Shown here: positions 28,780-37,945 of the stretch, one piece after another
How the letters are laid out: each line of letters begins with the position of its first letter
Position numbering within the stretch: position 1 is the stretch's first letter
NCBI RefSeq assembly: GCF_012911875.1
Contig: NZ_JAAXKZ010000048.1
Location: 1-39,401, forward strand
Reading direction: 5' to 3'
Source of the DNA: Pseudonocardia bannensis
GTDB lineage: Bacteria > Actinomycetota > Actinomycetes > Mycobacteriales > Pseudonocardiaceae
DNA: 39,401 nt
Notes under the pieces: model-generated
Told to the model about the DNA's origin: nothing
The model's database searches: none
The model's input: only the letters and a program-made list of their open reading frames with translations
Translations under genes and position numbers: made by a program

Positions 28780-30401
28780 GCGGCACCGACCGCGGCGGGC
28801 TCGGAGTGCACGACCGGGACACCGGACGGGTCGAGCCCGACCACGAGGCTGGCGCGCTGCCAGACGTCGTCACGATCGGGGAAGTCGGTGCGCACGTGGC
28901 AACCTCGGCTCTCGGTACGGGTGCCGGCTGCGGCGAGCACGGCCTGGGCCAGCAGGGTCAATGCGGAGTCCTCCACCCCGGCGCGGTCGATCGGGGCCCC
29001 GAGCACGGTTGCGGCCTCGACCGCGTCGGACGCGGCCGCGAGCCCCGCGGCGTCCCGGCCGATCCCGGCACCGGTGCTCATCGCGCGCTGGAGGGTCCAG
29101 CGTTCGGCGATGCCCGCGACGAGCGGCGGGATCCGGCCCGCTCCGGCGACCGGACGGGGCCCGGCCAGATCGGCCGCCACGGCGCGGGCTGCCCTCGCCG
29201 CGACGACGAGGCCCTCCAGCAGGCTGTTCGACGCCAGCCGGTTGGCCCCGTGCAGACCGGTGCGGGCCACCTCGCCCGCGGCGTACAGGCCGGGGACGTC
29301 GGTGCGTCCGTCCACATCGGTGACGACGCCGCCGCACGCGTAGTGCGCCGCCGGGGTCACCGGGATCGGCTCGCTCACCGGGTCGACGCCGATCGCGCGG
29401 CAGGCCGCGAGGACCGTCGGGAACCGGGCCGCGAAGCCCTCGAGCCGGGTGGCGTCGAGCCAGACGCACTCCGAGCCCGTGTCGGCCAGCCGCCGGGTGA
29501 TGGCAGCCGCGACGACGTCCCGCGGCGCCAACTCGGCCAGCGGGTGCACGCCGGGCATGAACCGGTGTCCGGACCGGTCGAGCAGCAGCGCGCCCTCCCC
29601 GCGGACCGCCTCGGTGACCAGCGGACGGCGCCCGCGCGCCCCGGGGAGATGGAGCACCGTCGGGTGGAACTGGACGAACTCGAGGTCGGCCGCGGTCGCG
29701 CCGGCGCGCAGCGCGAGCGCGATGCCGTCGCCGGTCGCGGTCTCGGGATTGGTGGTGCTCGCGAACAGCTGGCCGTAGCCGCCGCTGGCCAGCACGACCG
29801 CGGAGGCGTGCAGCACCCCGGGCCTGCCCCGATCGTCGAGGACAGCCAGACCGGCGACCCGGCCGGTGTCGTCGCGCAGCGCATCCACCGCGACGTGGCC
29901 GGTGAGCAGCGGCAGCCCGCGGCCCGTCGCGGCGGCGACCAGTGCCCGCTCGACCTCGGCGCCGGTCGCGTCGCCGCCGGCGTGCACGACCCGGAATGCG
30001 GAGTGCCCGCCCTCCCGGGTCCGCGCGAGCCGACCGGAGAGGTCGGGGTCGAAGACCGCGCCGCGGGCGCGCAGCCGGGTGACCGCGGCCGGGCCGCCGG
30101 CGATGATCGAGGCCACGGCAGCCGGGTCGTTCAGCCCACCGCCGGCGGCGAGGGTGTCGGCGACGTGGGCGTCGAGGGAGTCCCCGGGGACGTCTCCGAC
30201 CACGACCGCCACGCCGCCCTGCGCCCATCGCGTGCACCCGGCGTCGGCCGCGTCCTTGGTCACCACGACCACGCGCAGGCCGGCCTCGGCCACGTCGAGG
30301 GCGACGGTCAGCCCGGCGACGCCGCTGCCGACGACCACGACGTCGGCACTCGCCTCCCACGCCGACGGCGCGGCACCGGCGAGCGGACCGCGGGGGGTCA
30401 C
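28776..30401 (-). CDS. nadB: L-aspartate oxidase
   Basis: FAD enzyme oxidising aspartate to iminoaspartate (541 aa). Seen: the dinucleotide loop [10 protein letters not shown] (Gly 25, 27, 30), [11 protein letters not shown], the FAD/active-site block [31 protein letters not shown] and [18 protein letters not shown] 30401 overlaps the nadA stop by GTGA; the open frame upstream is an out-of-frame shadow of nadA. The C-terminal helical domain is shorter than in E. coli NadB, as I recall for actinobacteria. Confidence 0.96.
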   Translation of the reverse strand: MTPRGPLAGAAPSAWEASADVVVVGSGVAGLTVALDVAEAGLRVVVVTKDAADAGCTRWAQGGVAVVVGDVPGDSLDAHVADTLAAGGGLNDPAAVASIIAGGPAAVTRLRARGAVFDPDLSGRLARTREGGHSAFRVVHAGGDATGAEVERALVAAATGRGLPLLTGHVAVDALRDDTGRVAGLAVLDDRGRPGVLHASAVVLASGGYGQLFASTTNPETATGDGIALALRAGATAADLEFVQFHPTVLHLPGARGRRPLVTEAVRGEGALLLDRSGHRFMPGVHPLAELAPRDVVAAAITRRLADTGSECVWLDATRLEGFAARFPTVLAACRAIGVDPVSEPIPVTPAAHYACGGVVTDVDGRTDVPGLYAAGEVARTGLHGANRLASNSLLEGLVVAARAARAVAADLAGPRPVAGAGRIPPLVAGIAERWTLQRAMSTGAGIGRDAAGLAAASDAVEAATVLGAPIDRAGVEDSALTLLAQAVLAAAGTRTESRGCHVRTDFPDRDDVWQRASLVVGLDPSGVPVVHSEPAAVGAA

Positions 30402-31408
30402 TCGCCGCCCCCGGGCCGGCCGATCTCGATCATCCGCTGCACCGCGGCCCGGCCACGCGCGGCGAGCTCGGGATCGACGTGCACCTCGTCGGTGCCGTCG
30501 CGCAACGACCGCAGCAGCGCCTCCGGGGTGATCATCTTCATGTACGTGCAGGATGCCCGGTCGTTCACCGGCCGGAAGTCGACCTCCGGGGCCGCCCGGT
30601 GGAGCTGGTGCAGCATCCCGATCTCGGTCGCGACCAGCACGGACTTCGCGCGGGTCTCCCGGGCCTCGTCGAGCATGCCGCCGGTGGAGAGGATCTTGAC
30701 CCGCTCGGCGGGCACCGCACCGGCCCCGGCCAGGTAGAGCGCCGAGGTCGCGCACCCGCACTCGGGGTGCACGAACAGCTCGGCGTCGGGATCGGCTTCC
30801 GCCTTGGCGGTGAGCTCGGCGCCGTTGATGCCGGCGTGCACGTGGCACTCCCCGGCCCAGACGTGCATGTTCTCCCGGCCGGTGACCCGGCGGACGTGCG
30901 CGCCGAGGAACTGGTCGGGCAGGAACAGCACCTCGCGGTCGGCCGGGATCGACTCGACGACCTCGACGGCGTTCGACGACGTGCAGCACACGTCGGTCTC
31001 GGCCTTCACCGCGGCGGTGGTGTTGACGTAGGAGACCACGACGGCACCCGGGTGCTCGGCCTTCCAGGCGCGCAGTTCGTCCGCGGTGATCGAGTCGGCG
31101 AGCGAGCAGCCGGCCCGGGCGTCCGGGATGAGGACGGTCTTGTCCGGAGCGAGGATCTTGGCCGTCTCGGCCATGAAGTGGACCCCGCAGAACACGATGG
31201 TGTCGGCGTCGGCGGCGGCCGCGATGCGCGAGAGCGCCAGCGAGTCCCCCACGTGGTGGGCCACGTCCTGGATCGCGGGCACCTGGTAGTTGTGCGCCAG
31301 CACGACCGCGTTGCGGCGCTCCGCCAGGGCGCGGACCTCGTCGGCCCAGGCCGCGTCGGGCGCGCGCTCGGCCGGCGGGACCTCCGGGAGAACCTGGGAC
31401 AGGCTCAT
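30398..31408 (-). CDS. nadA: Quinolinate synthase
   Basis: 4Fe-4S enzyme that condenses iminoaspartate with dihydroxyacetone phosphate (336 aa). Three cysteines at the cluster-ligand positions: C101 in [12 protein letters not shown]217 or C219 in HPECGC and C287 in DRASCTYMK. Also seen are [20 protein letters not shown] and [13 protein letters not shown] 31408 is chosen because GGAGGT lies 7 nt upstream; the ATG at 31423 lies before that site. First gene of nadABC, directly downstream of the palindrome, and divergent from nrtR. Confidence 0.97.
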   Translation of the reverse strand: MSLSQVLPEVPPAERAPDAAWADEVRALAERRNAVVLAHNYQVPAIQDVAHHVGDSLALSRIAAAADADTIVFCGVHFMAETAKILAPDKTVLIPDARAGCSLADSITADELRAWKAEHPGAVVVSYVNTTAAVKAETDVCCTSSNAVEVVESIPADREVLFLPDQFLGAHVRRVTGRENMHVWAGECHVHAGINGAELTAKAEADPDAELFVHPECGCATSALYLAGAGAVPAERVKILSTGGMLDEARETRAKSVLVATEIGMLHQLHRAAPEVDFRPVNDRASCTYMKMITPEALLRSLRDGTDEVHVDPELAARGRAAVQRMIEIGRPGGGE

Positions 31409-31427
31409 GGGCTGGACCTCCATCCAT

Positions 31428-31450
31428 GTTTTCGACTATGGATCGAAAAC
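31428..31450. promoter_or_regulatory. NrtR-type operator of nadABC
   Basis: Perfect palindrome of two 8-bp arms, GTTTTCGA and TCGAAAAC, around the 7-nt spacer CTATGGA. It lies 20 nt before the nadA ATG. The -10 TACGAT (plus-strand 31458-31463) puts the nadA transcription start at its edge, so a bound repressor would block initiation. NrtR repressors of NAD synthesis are known to bind palindromes in front of nad genes, and an NrtR gene is divergent here. Confidence 0.75.
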
Positions 31451-31457
31451 GACCGTG

Positions 31458-31463
31458 ATCGTA
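31458..31463 (-). promoter_or_regulatory. -10 element of nadA
   Basis: TACGAT on the minus strand. The predicted start of transcription, about 7 nt on, coincides with the beginning of the palindrome at 31428-31450. Unlike its neighbours, this gene has a true leader with a GGAGGT site. Confidence 0.5.
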
Positions 31464-31592
31464 GCAGCAGGCCTGCCCGGTCGGCACCGTTCCCGTGACC
31501 CTCACCTCAGGTCCCGTTCAGGTCTCGTCCGGTTCCGGGATGTCGCGCGTTCACCGCCCGTGGCGGGCTCGGGACCCGGTGCGCCCGGGGCA

Positions 31593-31598
31593 TACGAT
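31593..31598 (+). promoter_or_regulatory. -10 element of nrtR, leaderless
   Basis: TACGAT followed by 6 nt and ATG 31605. Confidence 0.55.
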
Positions 31599-31604
31599 TC
31601 GGCC

Positions 31605-32327
31605 ATGCCCGGCCGTGCCGATCAGCGATGCAGCCGCGCGACGGGTCACGAGGTGCTCGCCGCCGTGCTGCAGATCCGGGACGGCGCCCTGAAGGTGCTC
31701 GCGTGGCAGCGCGCCCTGCCGCCCGACCCCGGCCGCTGGGCCCTGCCCGGCGGGCGCCTGCGCGACGACGAGGACGTCGAGGCCTCGGTGCGCCGCCAGC
31801 TCGCGGAGAAGGTCGACGTGCGGGAGGTGACCCACGTCGAGCAGATCTCGGTGTTCAGCGACCCCGACCGGGTACCGGGCGACCGGCTGGTCGCGACTGC
31901 GTTCCTCGGCCTGGTCCGCTCCGACGCCGACCCCGCCGTTCCCGCGGACACCGCCTGGCACCCGGTCGCCTCGCTACCGGCGACGGCCTTCGACCATGCC
32001 GAGATCGTGGCCGTCGCGCGGGACCGGCTGCGGGCCAAGCTGTCCTACACCAACCTCGGCTTCGCGCTGGCCCCGGCCGAGTTCACGATCTCCGCACTGC
32101 GCGAGCTCTACTCCGCCGCGCTCGGCCATCCCGTCTCCGCGACCAACCTGCAGCGGGTGCTCACCCGCCGCCGGTTGCTGGAGCCGACCGGGGAGGTCGC
32201 CCCGCCCGGGCCGGCCGGCGGACGACCCGCCGCGCTGTTCCGATTCGCCGATCGTTCGCTCCGGGTGACCGACGCGTTCGCCGTACTGCGGCCGCCGGGC
32301 GAGCCGGGACGAACCGTCGTAACGTAG
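31605..32327 (+). CDS. nrtR: NrtR-type transcriptional repressor of NAD synthesis
   Basis: 240 aa: an N-terminal Nudix-like domain and a C-terminal winged helix. Seen: HEVLAAVLQIRDGALKVLAWQR, then WALPGGRLRDDEDVEAS with RRQLAEKVDV in place of the catalytic R-E-x-x-E-E, so hydrolase activity is probably lost and the domain serves as an ADP-ribose or NAD-metabolite sensor. KLSYTNLGFALAPAEFTISALREL opens the DNA-binding part. It is divergent from nadABC with a palindrome between them, 154 nt from its own start. The start is from the leaderless -10. Confidence 0.92.
   Translation: MPGRADQRCSRATGHEVLAAVLQIRDGALKVLAWQRALPPDPGRWALPGGRLRDDEDVEASVRRQLAEKVDVREVTHVEQISVFSDPDRVPGDRLVATAFLGLVRSDADPAVPADTAWHPVASLPATAFDHAEIVAVARDRLRAKLSYTNLGFALAPAEFTISALRELYSAALGHPVSATNLQRVLTRRRLLEPTGEVAPPGPAGGRPAALFRFADRSLRVTDAFAVLRPPGEPGRTVVT
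32320..32325 (+). promoter_or_regulatory. -10 element of LON-domain gene, leaderless
   Basis: TAACGT overlapping the end of nrtR, 7 nt before GTG 32333. It suggests independent transcription. Confidence 0.4.
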
Positions 32328-32332
32328 GCGCC

Positions 32333-33013
32333 GTGGCCGCGACCCTTCCTCTCTTCCCGCTGGGAACGGTCCTCATGCCCGGTGCGTCGCTGCCGCTGCA
32401 CATCTTCGAGCCGCGGTACCGCCAGCTGACCGTCGACCTGGTGACCGGTGCGGTGCCGGGCAAGCAGTTCGGGGTCGTCGCGCTGCGTGAGGGCTGGGCC
32501 CCCGACGAGCACGGCATCGACGGGCTGCACACCGTCGGCTGCACCGCCGAACTGCTCGACGTGCGGCGGCTGCCCGACGGCCGGTTCGACATCGTGACCC
32601 GCGGCGCCCGCCGGTTCCGCCTGCTCGAGCTCGACGCGGAGTCCAAGCCGTACCTGATGGGTGCCGTCGAATTCCTGCCCGACGAGCCGACGACACCGGC
32701 GGCCGAGGACACGACCCGGGTACTGACGGCCGCCGCCCGGGCCGCGCACCGGCGCTACTGCTCCACGGCGTGGAAGAGCGACGACTGGTCCGAGCCCGAG
32801 CACGACGTCGCGCCCGACACCCTCTCGCACCTGCTGGCCGCCGACTGCCTGCTCCCGATGAGCGATCGGCAACGGCTGCTCGAGCAGACCTGCCCGACGA
32901 CACGGCTGAAGATGGTCCGGGCGCTGATGGCGCGCGAGACCGGGTTGCTCACCCACCTGCGCGCCGTCCCGGCCCCCATGACGACGTTCGCCGTCGAGCA
33001 CAGCTTCAACTGA
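32333..33013 (+). CDS. LON substrate-binding domain protein
   Basis: 226 aa, a stand-alone N-terminal Lon (LON_substr_bdg) domain without ATPase or protease parts. Seen: LPLFPLGTVLMPGASLPLHIFEPRYRQL at the N-terminus (family start), FGVVALREG, GCTAELLDVRRLPDGRFDIVTRGARRFRL, and an alpha-helical second half ending RLKMVRALMARETGLL. GTG 33013-side length is typical of actinobacterial members. The function is unknown; such proteins may recognise substrates or adapt them for proteolysis. It begins 5 nt after nrtR and converges with the MazF-like gene 9 nt away. Confidence 0.88.
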   Translation: MAATLPLFPLGTVLMPGASLPLHIFEPRYRQLTVDLVTGAVPGKQFGVVALREGWAPDEHGIDGLHTVGCTAELLDVRRLPDGRFDIVTRGARRFRLLELDAESKPYLMGAVEFLPDEPTTPAAEDTTRVLTAAARAAHRRYCSTAWKSDDWSEPEHDVAPDTLSHLLAADCLLPMSDRQRLLEQTCPTTRLKMVRALMARETGLLTHLRAVPAPMTTFAVEHSFN

Positions 33014-33022
33014 TCCGGCGGG

Positions 33023-33583
33023 TCAGCGCCAGCCGTAGCGGGTGCGCAGCTCGGCCGCGACGCGGTCGAAGCGGGTGCGGTCCAGGACGGCGCCCTCCCG
33101 GCGGATGTCGTGCTCGCCGACCTCCAGGACCCGGTCGAGGCGGATGAACGACGCACGGCCCTGGCGGTCCCACGCGCCGGACCCGATGCCGACCCAGTTC
33201 GGGTCGCCGGCCCGGTCGTGCTGGCTGGAGAGCATCAGGCCGAGCAGGTCGGACCCGCGCCGCCCCACCACCAGCAGCGGCCGGTCCTTGCCCTGGCTCG
33301 CGTCCTCCTCGTAGGGCACCCACGCCCAGACGATCTCGCCCGGATCGGCAGCGCCGTCCAGATCGGGCGCGTAGACGACCGTCATGGCGCGGTCGGCGGC
33401 CGGCGCCGTGCGCACGGGCCCGCGAGCGGGAGCCGACGGGCGGGGACCGTCCGGCTCCGAGCGGCGGGGAGCGGGGCGCTCCGGAGCGGCGGTGCCGCCC
33501 CGCCGGCCGCCCTTGTTCGACTCCGAGAGCAGGTCGAGCCCGATCGTGACGGCCCGCTTGAGCAGATTCGGCCAGTTCGCCAT
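33023..33583 (-). CDS. PemK/MazF-like protein with N-terminal linker
   Basis: 186 aa. About 70 residues of helix plus Pro/Arg-rich linker (MANWPNLLKRAVTIGLDLLS, then APERPAPRRSEPDGPRPSAP) precede a MazF-like barrel: PGEIVWAWVPYEEDASQGKDRPLLVV with the conserved K-D-R-P turn, LMLSSQHDR and SFIRLDRVLEV. No antitoxin gene lies next to it, so it is an orphan member; many such actinobacterial proteins are annotated as toxins without proof. The start is ATG 33583. It is divergent from the alcohol dehydrogenase gene. Confidence 0.8.
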   Translation of the reverse strand: MANWPNLLKRAVTIGLDLLSESNKGGRRGGTAAPERPAPRRSEPDGPRPSAPARGPVRTAPAADRAMTVVYAPDLDGAADPGEIVWAWVPYEEDASQGKDRPLLVVGRRGSDLLGLMLSSQHDRAGDPNWVGIGSGAWDRQGRASFIRLDRVLEVGEHDIRREGAVLDRTRFDRVAAELRTRYGWR

Positions 33584-33618
33584 GCGCGACAGCTTGGCGG
33601 ATGGGTAACCGCCCCCGG

Positions 33619-33635
33619 TCACCGACCGTCGGTGA
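33619..33635. promoter_or_regulatory. Palindrome between MazF-like and alcohol dehydrogenase genes
   Basis: Perfect 7-bp inverted repeat TCACCGA / TCGGTGA with a 3-nt spacer. It ends 12 nt before the dehydrogenase ATG, beside its GAGGAGGAGG ribosome-binding site. It may be an operator, or a hairpin that hides the ribosome-binding site. Confidence 0.4.
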
Positions 33636-33647
33636 GGAGGAGGCCCC

Positions 33648-34682
33648 ATGCGTGCGACCGTCCTGTACGCCGCCGGCGACGTGCGGATCGAGGAGGTGCC
33701 CGACCCGGTCCTGCACGAACCGACCGACGCGATCGTGCGTGTCGTGCGGTCCTGCATCTGCGGCAGCGACCTGTGGCCGTACCGGCACATGAAGCCCGAT
33801 CCGCACGGGCGGCGGATGGGCCACGAGTTCATCGGGGTCGTCACCGAGACCGGCGCGGACGTCGGCCGGCCGGCGGTCGGCGACGTGGTGGTCGCACCGT
33901 TCATGTACTGCGACAACACCTGCGAGTTCTGCCGGGAGGGCCTGCACACCTCCTGCCGCCGCGGCGGGGGCTGGGGTATCGGCGGCGTCGACGGCGGGCA
34001 GGGCGAGGCGGTGCGGGCGCCGCTGGCCGAGGGCACCCTCGTGACGCTGCCGGTCGGCGCGGACGATCCGCTGATCCCGTCGCTGCTGACGCTGTCCGAC
34101 GTGTTCTGCACCGGGCACCACGCCGCGGTCTGCGCCCGGGTGCGGGCGGGATCGGCCGTCGCGGTGGTCGGTGACGGCGCCGTCGGGCTGTGCGGGGTGC
34201 TGGCCGCCCGCCGGCTCGGGGCCGAGCAGATCGTCCTGCTCGGCCACCACAAGGAGCGCACGGATCTCGGACGCGAGTTCGGCGCCACCGATGTCGTGAC
34301 CGAACGCGGCGGCGAGGCGGTGGCCCGGGTACGCGAGCTGACCGGCGGTGACGGGGTGCATTCCGTCCTGGAGTGCGTCGGCCTGGTCGACGCGTTCGAG
34401 ACCTCGCTGGCGATCACTCGGCCCGGCGGCGCCGTGGCCCGGGTCGGCGTCCCGCAGTACGAGCAGGTCCCGCTGGGCCGGGCGGTGTTCATGGCCAACA
34501 TCACGGTGTCCGGCGGGGTCGCCCCGGCCCGGGCCTACATCGAGGAACTGCTGCCCGACGTGCTCGAAGGCCGCCTCGAACCGGGACGGGTGTTCGACCG
34601 GACCGTGGACCTCGACGGGGTCCCGGGGGGCTACGCGGCGATGAACGAGCGCCGGGCGCTCAAGGTGATGATCGTCCCGTAG
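33648..34682 (+). CDS. Zinc-dependent alcohol dehydrogenase family protein
   Basis: MDR-type dehydrogenase of 344 aa. Catalytic zinc: C38 in CICGSDLWPY, with H59 and E60 in MGHEFIGVV. The structural zinc lobe has C88, C92, C95 and C103 (spacing C-x3-C-x2-C-x7-C). The nucleotide-binding fold is VAVVGDGAVGLCGVLAA followed by GAEQIVLLGHHKERTDL; the His-Lys after the second strand leaves the cofactor open. A strong ribosome-binding site GAGGAGGAGG precedes ATG 33648. The substrate is unknown; the family covers short-chain alcohols, aldehydes and polyols. Stand-alone gene. Confidence 0.9.
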   Translation: MRATVLYAAGDVRIEEVPDPVLHEPTDAIVRVVRSCICGSDLWPYRHMKPDPHGRRMGHEFIGVVTETGADVGRPAVGDVVVAPFMYCDNTCEFCREGLHTSCRRGGGWGIGGVDGGQGEAVRAPLAEGTLVTLPVGADDPLIPSLLTLSDVFCTGHHAAVCARVRAGSAVAVVGDGAVGLCGVLAARRLGAEQIVLLGHHKERTDLGREFGATDVVTERGGEAVARVRELTGGDGVHSVLECVGLVDAFETSLAITRPGGAVARVGVPQYEQVPLGRAVFMANITVSGGVAPARAYIEELLPDVLEGRLEPGRVFDRTVDLDGVPGGYAAMNERRALKVMIVP

Positions 34683-34707
34683 CGGCCCGGCGGAACCGCC
34701 CGGGCCG
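34683..34707 (+). terminator. Hairpin after alcohol dehydrogenase gene
   Basis: Arms CGGCCCGG (34683-34690) and CCGGGCCG (34700-34707), with inner CGG/CCG pairs around AA and one unpaired C. It starts at the stop codon of the dehydrogenase gene and is followed by the self-complementary GGGGCGCCCC at 34707-34716. It lies between two converging genes, so it may work for both. Confidence 0.55.
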
Positions 34708-34718
34708 GGGCGCCCCGG

Positions 34719-34949
34719 CTACCCTGCCGAGCTGCGCTCGCCGTGCCGGCTGCACCGCGCCGTCCAGCCGACCGGCGTCACCTGCACGACCATGCGCCGC
34801 GCGCAGTCCGGGCAGTACCGGGGCGGCTCCAGCTCCCGGCGCGCGGTGCACCGCGGATGCTCGGCGCCGTCCGCCGGCCGCCCGCACTGGTCGCAGAACG
34901 CGCCCGCCGCCGCACCGCCCTGCGAGGTCTCGGCCACCGGAGTCGTCAC
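34719..34949 (-). CDS. bsaP: Biotin synthase auxiliary protein
   Basis: 76 aa cysteine-rich protein next to bioB. Six cysteines: C19 and C22 (FCDQCG), C34, C46 and C49 ([10 protein letters not shown]) and C66 (ARCSRHGE). The arrangement and the block [29 protein letters not shown] match the small protein encoded after bioB in mycobacteria, shown there to be needed for biotin synthase activity, probably through its iron-sulfur cluster. GTG 34949 overlaps the bioB stop by GTGA. Last gene of the bio operon. Confidence 0.88.
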   Translation of the reverse strand: MTTPVAETSQGGAAAGAFCDQCGRPADGAEHPRCTARRELEPPRYCPDCARRMVVQVTPVGWTARCSRHGERSSAG

Positions 34950-35953
34950 AGCGTGTCGTTCAGGGCCTTGATCGGCATCTGCAGCTCGCCGAGCAGGTCG
35001 ATGTCGGACTCCGCCGGGCGGCCCAGCGTGGTCAGATAGTTGCCCACGATCACCGCGTTGATCCCACCCAGCAGCCCCTGCCGCGCCCCCAGATCGCCCA
35101 GGGTGATCTCCCGGCCCCCGGCGAAGCGCAGGATCGTGCGCGGCAGCGCCAACCGGAACGCCGCCACCGTGCGCAGCGCGTCCGGCCCCGCCATCGGCTC
35201 CAGCTCCCCGAACGGAGTGCCCGGGCGCGGGTTGAGGAAGTTCAGCGGCACCTCGTCGGGCTCCAGCGCCGCCAGTTGCGCCGCGAACTCGGCACGCTGC
35301 TCCAGGCTCTCGCCCATCCCGACGATCCCGCCGCAGCACACCTCCATCCCGGCCTCGCGCACCATGCGCAGGGTCTCCCAGCGCTCCTCCCAGGTGTGCG
35401 TGGTGACCACGTTCGGGAAGTGCGAGCGGGCCGTCTCCAGGTTGTGGTTGTAGCGGTGCACCCCCATCGCGGCCAGCGCCTCGACCTGCTCGGAGGTGAG
35501 CATGCCCAGCGAGCAGGCGATGTTGATGTCGATCTCGTCGCGGATCGCCGCGATGCCCGCCGCGACCTGGGTCATCAGCCGCTCGTCCGGGCCGCGGACC
35601 GCGGCCACGATGCAGAACTCGGTGGCGCCGGTCTTCGCGGTCTGCTTGGCCGCCTCCACCAGCATCGGGATGTCCAGCCACGCCGAGCGCACCGGCGAGG
35701 CGAACAGGCCCGACTGCGAGCAGAAGTGGCAGTCCTCCGGGCAGCCACCGGTCTTGAGCGAGATGATCCCCTCGACCTCGACCTCCGGCCCGCACCAGCG
35801 CATCCGCACCTCGTGCGCCAGCTCCAGCAACTCGTCCAGCGCGTCATCGGGCAGGCGCAGCACCTCCAGCACCTGGGACTCGGACAGACCCTTGCCCTTC
35901 TCCAGGACCTGGGTGCGGGCGGTGCTGAGGATGTCCGACTGCGTTGTGGTCAC
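34946..35953 (-). CDS. bioB: Biotin synthase
   Basis: Radical SAM enzyme (335 aa) that inserts sulfur into dethiobiotin. Seen: [18 protein letters not shown] with the C-x3-C-x2-C motif, [66 protein letters not shown], and [12 protein letters not shown] with the Arg that binds the 2Fe-2S cluster. GTG 35953 overlaps the bioD stop by GTGA. It is followed by bsaP, its auxiliary protein. Confidence 0.97.
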   Translation of the reverse strand: MTTTQSDILSTARTQVLEKGKGLSESQVLEVLRLPDDALDELLELAHEVRMRWCGPEVEVEGIISLKTGGCPEDCHFCSQSGLFASPVRSAWLDIPMLVEAAKQTAKTGATEFCIVAAVRGPDERLMTQVAAGIAAIRDEIDINIACSLGMLTSEQVEALAAMGVHRYNHNLETARSHFPNVVTTHTWEERWETLRMVREAGMEVCCGGIVGMGESLEQRAEFAAQLAALEPDEVPLNFLNPRPGTPFGELEPMAGPDALRTVAAFRLALPRTILRFAGGREITLGDLGARQGLLGGINAVIVGNYLTTLGRPAESDIDLLGELQMPIKALNDTL

Positions 35954-36651
35954 GGTCCGGGAGTGTGCCATTCCCCGCCGAGCTCGGGTGCCAGGGTGTG
36001 ACGCGCGACCTCGGCGAAATCGAGTGGGCCCAGCCTCGCCGCCCCGGCGGGGAGGGCGCCGAGCAGCGGCACCCCGGTGACGGCGGGCAGATCGGCGAGG
36101 TTGCAGCGGGCGGCGAGGCCGGGCTCGGCGGGCCACGCACCGACCACCACACCCGCGCAGGTGAGCCCGCGTGTGTGCAGCGCCTCGACGGTGAGCGCGG
36201 TGTGGTTGAGCGTGCCCAGGCCGGCCGCGGCGACGACGAGCACGGGCGCGTCGAGGGCGGCGGCGACGTCGGCGAGCGTGCCCGGCGGGTCGTCGGTGAA
36301 CCGCACCAGCAGGCCGCCCGCGCCCTCGACGATCACCAGGTCGTGATCGGCGGCCAGCTTTCCGGCCCGATCCGCGGCGTCCGCGGGGGACACCGGGACG
36401 GCGCCGGCCCGGCGGGCGGCGGTGGCCGGGGCCAGCGGATCCGGGTAGCGGGCCAGCTCACCGGTGGTGATCCCCCCGCCGGTGAGCCGCTGCACCTCGG
36501 CGAGGTCGCCGGGCTCGTCGGGCCCCACGCCGGTCTGCGCGGGCTTCAGCACGGCGACCCGGTCGCCCCGCGCGACCGCGAGCGCCGCGAGCGCCGCGGT
36601 GACGACGGTCTTGCCCACGTCGGTCCCGGTTCCGGTGACAACGAGGATCAC
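35950..36651 (-). CDS. bioD: Dethiobiotin synthetase
   Basis: ATP-dependent ring closure of DAPA with CO2 (233 aa). Seen: the P-loop [17 protein letters not shown] at the N-terminus, [15 protein letters not shown], the DAPA-binding and switch stretch [13 protein letters not shown], and [20 protein letters not shown] 36651 overlaps the bioF stop by GTGA, and the stop overlaps bioB. The frame continues upstream across bioF out of register, which is not coding. Confidence 0.96.
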   Translation of the reverse strand: MILVVTGTGTDVGKTVVTAALAALAVARGDRVAVLKPAQTGVGPDEPGDLAEVQRLTGGGITTGELARYPDPLAPATAARRAGAVPVSPADAADRAGKLAADHDLVIVEGAGGLLVRFTDDPPGTLADVAAALDAPVLVVAAAGLGTLNHTALTVEALHTRGLTCAGVVVGAWPAEPGLAARCNLADLPAVTGVPLLGALPAGAARLGPLDFAEVARHTLAPELGGEWHTPGP

Positions 36652-37805
36652 GACCGGGCCTCCGCCAGCACGGTCGCGAGCACGGCCCGCACCCGGTCGA
36701 GGTCGGCGTCGCCCAGATCGGCCCGGGCGGTCAGCCGCAACCGGCTCGTCCCCTCCGGGACCGACGGGGGCCGGAAGCAGCCCACCCGCAACCCGAGTTC
36801 CGCGCAGCGCCGGGCCGCGTCGAACGCCACCACCGGCGAGCCCAGCACCACCGACACGACCGCCGAGGGCGGCGCCGCCACCCCGGCCGCGGCGGCGATC
36901 GCCGCCGCGGCCGCGAGCACCGCCCACGGACGCCCCGGCTCGTCGCGGAGCACCTGCAGCGCGGCCAGCGCCGCGCCCACGCAGGCCGGCGCCAGGCCGG
37001 TGTCGAAGATCATCGTGCGTGCGCTGTCCACCAGGTGCGCGATCACCGCCGCCGGGCCGAGCACCGCCCCGCCCTGGCTGCCCAGCGACTTCGACAGCGT
37101 CACGGTGAACACCACGTCGTCCGCGCCGGCCAGCCCCACGCCGGCGAGCACACCGCGGCCGCCCGGGCCGCAGACCCCGAGCCCGTGCGCCTCGTCCACC
37201 ACGAGCACCGCACCCCGGGCCCGACACACCGCGTGCAGCGCGCGCAGCGGGGCGAGGTCGCCGTCGGCGCTGCCGACGCTGTCGGTGACGACGATCGCGC
37301 GCTCCTCGGTGCGCGCTGCCAGCACCGCGTCGACGGCGGCGACGTCGTTGTGCGCGGTGACCGCGACCCGGGCCCGGGACATCCGGCAGGCGTCGACCAG
37401 CGAGGCGTGGTTGGCGGCGTCGGACACGATGAGTGCGCCGGCCCCCGACAGTGCGGTGACGACGCCCAGGTTCGCGGCGTAGCCGGAGGAGAACACCAGA
37501 CCCGCCTCGGCGCCGGTGAAGGCGGCCAGCTCCCGTTCCAGCTGCGCGTGCAACTCGGTGCTGCCGGTGACCAGCCGTGACCCCGTCGACCCCGCACCCC
37601 AGATTCGCAGCGCCGCGACACCCCCGTCGACGACGCGCTTGTCCCGCGAGAGGCCGAGGTAGTCGTTGCCGGCCAGGTCGAGCAGCGGCTCGTCGGCCGG
37701 GCGGGGACGCAGCTCCCGGCGCAGCCCCGCCGCGCGGCGGCGCTCGGCGGTGTCGTCCAGCCAGGCCAGCGGGTGCGGCGTCGCCGCCGGTGCGGGGGTG
37801 TCCAC
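36648..37805 (-). CDS. bioF: 8-amino-7-oxononanoate synthase
   Basis: PLP alpha-oxoamine synthase (385 aa) joining alanine and pimeloyl thioester. Seen: [71 protein letters not shown] and the PLP lysine in [19 protein letters not shown] 37805 lies 8 nt after TAGGGT. First gene of bioF-bioD-bioB-bsaP. bioA, normally in front, is not in this window, so the order here is broken at that point. Confidence 0.96.
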   Translation of the reverse strand: MDTPAPAATPHPLAWLDDTAERRRAAGLRRELRPRPADEPLLDLAGNDYLGLSRDKRVVDGGVAALRIWGAGSTGSRLVTGSTELHAQLERELAAFTGAEAGLVFSSGYAANLGVVTALSGAGALIVSDAANHASLVDACRMSRARVAVTAHNDVAAVDAVLAARTEERAIVVTDSVGSADGDLAPLRALHAVCRARGAVLVVDEAHGLGVCGPGGRGVLAGVGLAGADDVVFTVTLSKSLGSQGGAVLGPAAVIAHLVDSARTMIFDTGLAPACVGAALAALQVLRDEPGRPWAVLAAAAAIAAAAGVAAPPSAVVSVVLGSPVVAFDAARRCAELGLRVGCFRPPSVPEGTSRLRLTARADLGDADLDRVRAVLATVLAEARS

Positions 37806-37813
37806 GACCGCCG

Positions 37814-37819
37814 ACCCTA
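37814..37819 (-). promoter_or_regulatory. -10 element of bioF, leaderless
   Basis: TAGGGT on the minus strand, 8 nt before GTG 37805. No BirA-like or BioQ-like palindrome was recognised around it. Confidence 0.5.
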
Positions 37820-37874
37820 AGCGCTCCCCCGCCCCGTGAGGTACGTGACGTCGCCCCGCGCGATCCGCCCGGTG

Positions 37875-37925
37875 GCAGGAAGGCCACGTTCGCGCCGTCG
37901 CCCGGCGTGAACGTGGCCTTCCTGC
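37875..37925. terminator. Long perfect palindrome between SulP-CA gene and bioF
   Basis: Two 17-bp arms that are exact reverse complements (37875-37891 and 37909-37925; arm core GGAAGGCCACGTTC), with a 17-nt middle that itself pairs as CGCC/GGCG. The stem totals about 21-22 bp. It follows the SulP-carbonic anhydrase stop by 21 nt and precedes the bioF promoter. It probably ends transcription of the transporter gene; the length also fits an interspersed palindromic repeat. Confidence 0.65.
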
Positions 37926-37945
37926 ACTACACAGGAGCCGGCGCG

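Noticed and set aside
30402..31505. N-terminal extension of the nadB frame over nadA
   Set aside because: It is out of frame with nadA and has Arg/Gly-rich shadow composition; nadB starts at the GTGA overlap.
35950..37887. 645-codon minus-strand frame joining bioD with a frame over bioF
   Set aside because: The upstream part is the shifted shadow of bioF; bioD begins at GTG 36651.
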